Program-made: the position numbers and the translations under genes
In this document: in pieces, positions 6,311 through 8,198 of the stretch
How positions within the stretch are numbered: position 1 is the stretch's first letter
Layout: the number at the start of each line of letters is the position of its first letter
Source of the DNA: Crocinitomicaceae bacterium
GTDB taxonomy: Bacteria > Bacteroidota > Bacteroidia > Flavobacteriales_D > Crocinitomicaceae
Reading direction: 5' to 3'
Assembly (NCBI GenBank): GCA_027084145.1
Contig: JALWLM010000019.1
Coordinates: 1-8,198, forward strand
Length of the DNA: 8,198 nucleotides
Notes under the pieces: model-generated
Database searches by the model: none
Told to the model about the DNA's origin: nothing
The model's input: the letters and a program-made list of their open reading frames with translations, nothing else

Positions 6311-8026
6311 ATGAAAATAGAAAAAAAGAAACGCCAATTTGTCTCGGAAAACTTAAACATAAATTCATGGGAAGCGATTCAACCTTATTTTGACGATTTA
6401 TTAAATCGAAACATCGACACGATGGAAAATTTTAAAAAATGGCTTAAAGATATTAGTGAATTAGATGCTGTTTTGGAAGAAGATTTAGCTTGGAGATATA
6501 TCAAAATGACAATTAACACGGAAGATAAACAATTAAGTGAATCTTATCGTTTCTTTATCTCGGAAATAGAACCTAAAATCGCTCCCTATCAAGATAAAAT
6601 CAATAGAAAAATTATCTCATCTCCTTTTGCTGAACAATTAGAGCAAGAAGAGAAATCTTATTTCATTTATTTCCGTTCCTTGAGAAAAAGTGTAGAGATA
6701 TACAGGGACGAAAATGTGCCTTTAATTTCCAAAGAGAGTCAAGAGAGTCAAAAATTCGGGGCTTACTCCGCTCAACAACTCATCGAACACAATGGTGAAA
6801 AAATAACCATGCAAAAGGCTGCAACCTTTCTTAAAGAACAAGATGAAAATATCCGAAGAACAGTTTTTGATAAAATCGCCTATCGAAGAAGAGAAGATTT
6901 TAAAAAGTTTGATGATTTGTTTGATGAATTATTAAAAGTTCGTCATCAAATTGCCCAAAATGCAGGATTTGACAATTACAGGGATTACAAATTAGCTGCT
7001 ATGGGACGTTTTGATTACGGAGTAAAAGAATGTGAAGACTTTCATCTTTCGGTAAAATCACTGGTTGTACCAATTGTTAAAGAAATTCAAAAAGAACGGC
7101 TAAAGAAAATAGGAAAAGATAAATTCAAACCTTGGGATTTAGATTTTGACCCGGAAGGAAAGGCACCTTTAAAACCTTTTGAAACAACAGAAGAGTTATT
7201 AGATAAAACCATTCAACTTTTCCGAAATATCGATCCGTTTTTTGCCGATTGTATCCAAACAATGTCGAAGATGAAATATCTGGATCTTGCTTCCAAAAAA
7301 GGAAAAGCTCCCGGCGGGTACAATTATCCCCTCTATGAAACCGGTGTTCCCTTTATTTTTATGAATGCCGTAGGCACACATCGCGATTTAGAAACAATGA
7401 TTCATGAAAGCGGACATGCCGTACATTCTTTTCTTACAAGAGATTTGGAATTAACCGCTTTTAAAAGTTTCCCTTCTGAAGTTGCCGAACTTGCTTCAAT
7501 GAGTATGGAATTACTAAGCATGGAAGAATGGAATATTTTTTATCCTGATGAAGATGATTTACGTAGAGCAAAAAAAGAACAACTGGAAAGTATCATTAAA
7601 ATACTTCCATGGATTGCCCAAGTAGATGAATTTCAACACTGGATTTACACACATCCGACTCACACACGAGAAGATAGAAAAGAAAAATGGATGCAATTGA
7701 ATAAAGAATATGGAACAGGATTGGTTGATTGGACAAATTATGAAGATTTACTAGAAACTTCGTGGCAAAGACAGTTGCATATCTTTGAAGTTCCTTTCTA
7801 CTATATCGAATATGGAATTTCTCAACTGGGAGCCATTGGTGTATGGAAAAACAGCCTTCAAGATAATGCTAAAGCTATCAATAATTATAAAGAAGCGTTA
7901 AGTCTGGGATACACGAAAACCATACCTGAAATTTATCAAACAGCTAATGTATCTTTTGATTTTTCAAAAACACAAATGAAACAACTCATCAGCTTTGTAA
8001 CAAAACAATTAGATTTTGTGAAATAA
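6311..8026 (+). CDS. M3 family zinc oligoendopeptidase
   Basis: This is a 571-residue cytosolic metallopeptidase of the thimet-oligopeptidase/PepF family. Such enzymes cut short peptides, for example those released by proteases or cleaved signal peptides. The zinc site is H365-E-S-G-H369-x-x-H372. Glu366 is the catalytic base and Glu393 (in SEVAELASMSMELL) is the likely third zinc ligand. The C-terminal part carries the family-typical Y-x-x-Y region (VPFYYIEYGISQLGAIGVW). The N-terminal 170 residues are helical and charged, as in oligoendopeptidase F-like proteins. No signal peptide is seen. An in-frame ATG at 6257 would add 18 residues, but it lies upstream of the predicted transcription start and gives an atypical N-terminus. 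ATG 6311 (M-K-I-E-K-K-K) is preferred. A 9-bp tandem duplication (6734-6742 and 6743-6751) encodes ESQESQ. No hairpin terminator separates it from the tRNA. Confidence 0.95.
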   Translation: MKIEKKKRQFVSENLNINSWEAIQPYFDDLLNRNIDTMENFKKWLKDISELDAVLEEDLAWRYIKMTINTEDKQLSESYRFFISEIEPKIAPYQDKINRKIISSPFAEQLEQEEKSYFIYFRSLRKSVEIYRDENVPLISKESQESQKFGAYSAQQLIEHNGEKITMQKAATFLKEQDENIRRTVFDKIAYRRREDFKKFDDLFDELLKVRHQIAQNAGFDNYRDYKLAAMGRFDYGVKECEDFHLSVKSLVVPIVKEIQKERLKKIGKDKFKPWDLDFDPEGKAPLKPFETTEELLDKTIQLFRNIDPFFADCIQTMSKMKYLDLASKKGKAPGGYNYPLYETGVPFIFMNAVGTHRDLETMIHESGHAVHSFLTRDLELTAFKSFPSEVAELASMSMELLSMEEWNIFYPDEDDLRRAKKEQLESIIKILPWIAQVDEFQHWIYTHPTHTREDRKEKWMQLNKEYGTGLVDWTNYEDLLETSWQRQLHIFEVPFYYIEYGISQLGAIGVWKNSLQDNAKAINNYKEALSLGYTKTIPEIYQTANVSFDFSKTQMKQLISFVTKQLDFVK

Positions 8027-8062
8027 AATTTTGAATAAAATACATCAAGAAAAAAAATATAT

Positions 8063-8070
8063 TATATTTG
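8063..8070 (+). promoter_or_regulatory. -7 promoter element of the tRNA gene
   Basis: TATATTTG is a full match to the Bacteroidota -7 consensus TAnnTTTG. It ends 19 bases before the tRNA 5' end, leaving a short leader to be removed by RNase P. No TTG lies at the expected -33 distance; the nearest TTTG (8030-8033) is 29 bases upstream. Only the -7 element is therefore called. Confidence 0.55.
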
Positions 8071-8089
8071 CGCCCGTAAAAACAAATTT

Positions 8090-8163
8090 GGCGCGGTAGC
8101 TCAGTTGGTTAGAGCGCAGGATTCATAACCCTGAGGTCGGGAGTTCAAATCTCCCCCGCGCTA
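8090..8163 (+). tRNA. tRNA with CAT anticodon, probably elongator tRNA-Met
   Basis: A 74-base cloverleaf can be folded. The acceptor stem has seven pairs (8090-8096 with 8156-8162, first pair G-U). The D stem is GCTC/GAGC with loop AGTTGGTTA. The anticodon loop is TTCATAA. The variable loop is AGGTC, and the T stem is GGGAG/CTCCC with loop TTCAAAT. The discriminator is A8163, and CCA is not encoded. The top pair of the anticodon stem is an A-C mismatch. The absence of the initiator features (unpaired C1-A72, three G-C pairs below the anticodon loop) excludes initiator tRNA. CAT could also be a lysidine-modified tRNA-Ile for AUA codons. The overall form resembles elongator Met genes, but the two cannot be separated with certainty by eye. 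Confidence 0.95.
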
Positions 8164-8166
8164 CTT

Positions 8167-8194
8167 AAAAGCAAACAACAATGTTTGCTTTTTT
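8167..8194 (+). terminator. Rho-independent terminator after the tRNA
   Basis: An eleven-base-pair perfect stem AAAAGCAAACA/TGTTTGCTTTT (8167-8177 with 8182-8192) closes a four-base ACAA loop and continues in T to 8194. It begins four bases after the tRNA discriminator base. It indicates that the tRNA is the last or only gene of its transcript. Confidence 0.9.
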
Positions 8195-8198
8195 ATTC

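Noticed and set aside
6175..6360. Small - strand reading frame across the porin-peptidase intergenic region
   Set aside because: It overlaps the repeat array, the peptidase promoter and the peptidase N-terminus. Its hydrophobic sequence reflects AT-rich composition only.
6734..6751. Nine-base tandem duplication GAGAGTCAA
   Set aside because: It stays in frame and encodes ESQESQ in a charged helical region. It is an ordinary small duplication with no sign of function.
7199..7381. 60-codon - strand reading frame inside the peptidase gene
   Set aside because: It is antisense to conserved M3 peptidase sequence just before the zinc motif, with no motif of its own.
8023..8040. AAAATTTT as a terminator of the peptidase gene
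   Set aside because: The short AT self-complement has no loop or stable stem. It cannot be called a terminator.

Overview
The window looks like a piece of a Flavobacteriia-type Bacteroidota chromosome. The base composition is clearly AT-rich. Start regions have little or no Shine-Dalgarno sequence. Promoter-like sites follow the Bacteroidota pattern (TAnnTTTG, with TTG 17-23 bases upstream). The protein set is also typical of the group: a dicluster ferredoxin with an enlarged linker, a FecCD-type importer, an OprO/OprP-like porin and an M3 oligoendopeptidase. The genus cannot be told from the sequence alone.

Layout from left to right: (1) 5-352, a complete 2[4Fe-4S] ferredoxin on +, closed by a hairpin terminator at 358-382. 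(2) 388-3159, a tightly packed three-gene + strand operon for an ABC importer of the iron-siderophore/heme/cobalamin type: binding lipoprotein, FecCD permease (TTG start one base after the previous stop) and ATPase (ATGA overlap). (3) 3160-4716, full-length ComM/YifB on -, convergent with the ATPase with no intergenic base between them. (4) 4861-6087, a phosphate-selective-porin-like outer-membrane protein on -, with a strong terminator (4798-4827) separating it from comM. (5) 6088-6310, a divergent regulatory region. (6) 6311-8026, an M3 zinc oligoendopeptidase on +. (7) 8090-8163, a tRNA with CAT anticodon (elongator Met most likely), followed by a clean terminator at 8167-8194.

Functionally, the importer operon would carry a chelated metal or corrinoid from the periplasm to the cytoplasm. 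No TonB-dependent receptor or regulator lies beside it, so the substrate stays open. The porin, ComM and the peptidase have no obvious shared pathway with it.

Most genes are ordinary. The most interesting signal is non-coding: between the divergent porin and peptidase genes lies an array of 8-bp CTTAACAT-type units spaced 10-11 bp apart. This architecture resembles Pho boxes known from other phyla, and it sits in front of a porin of the phosphate-selective family. I did not find an evident new multi-gene system. No CRISPR array, insertion sequence or phage gene is visible.
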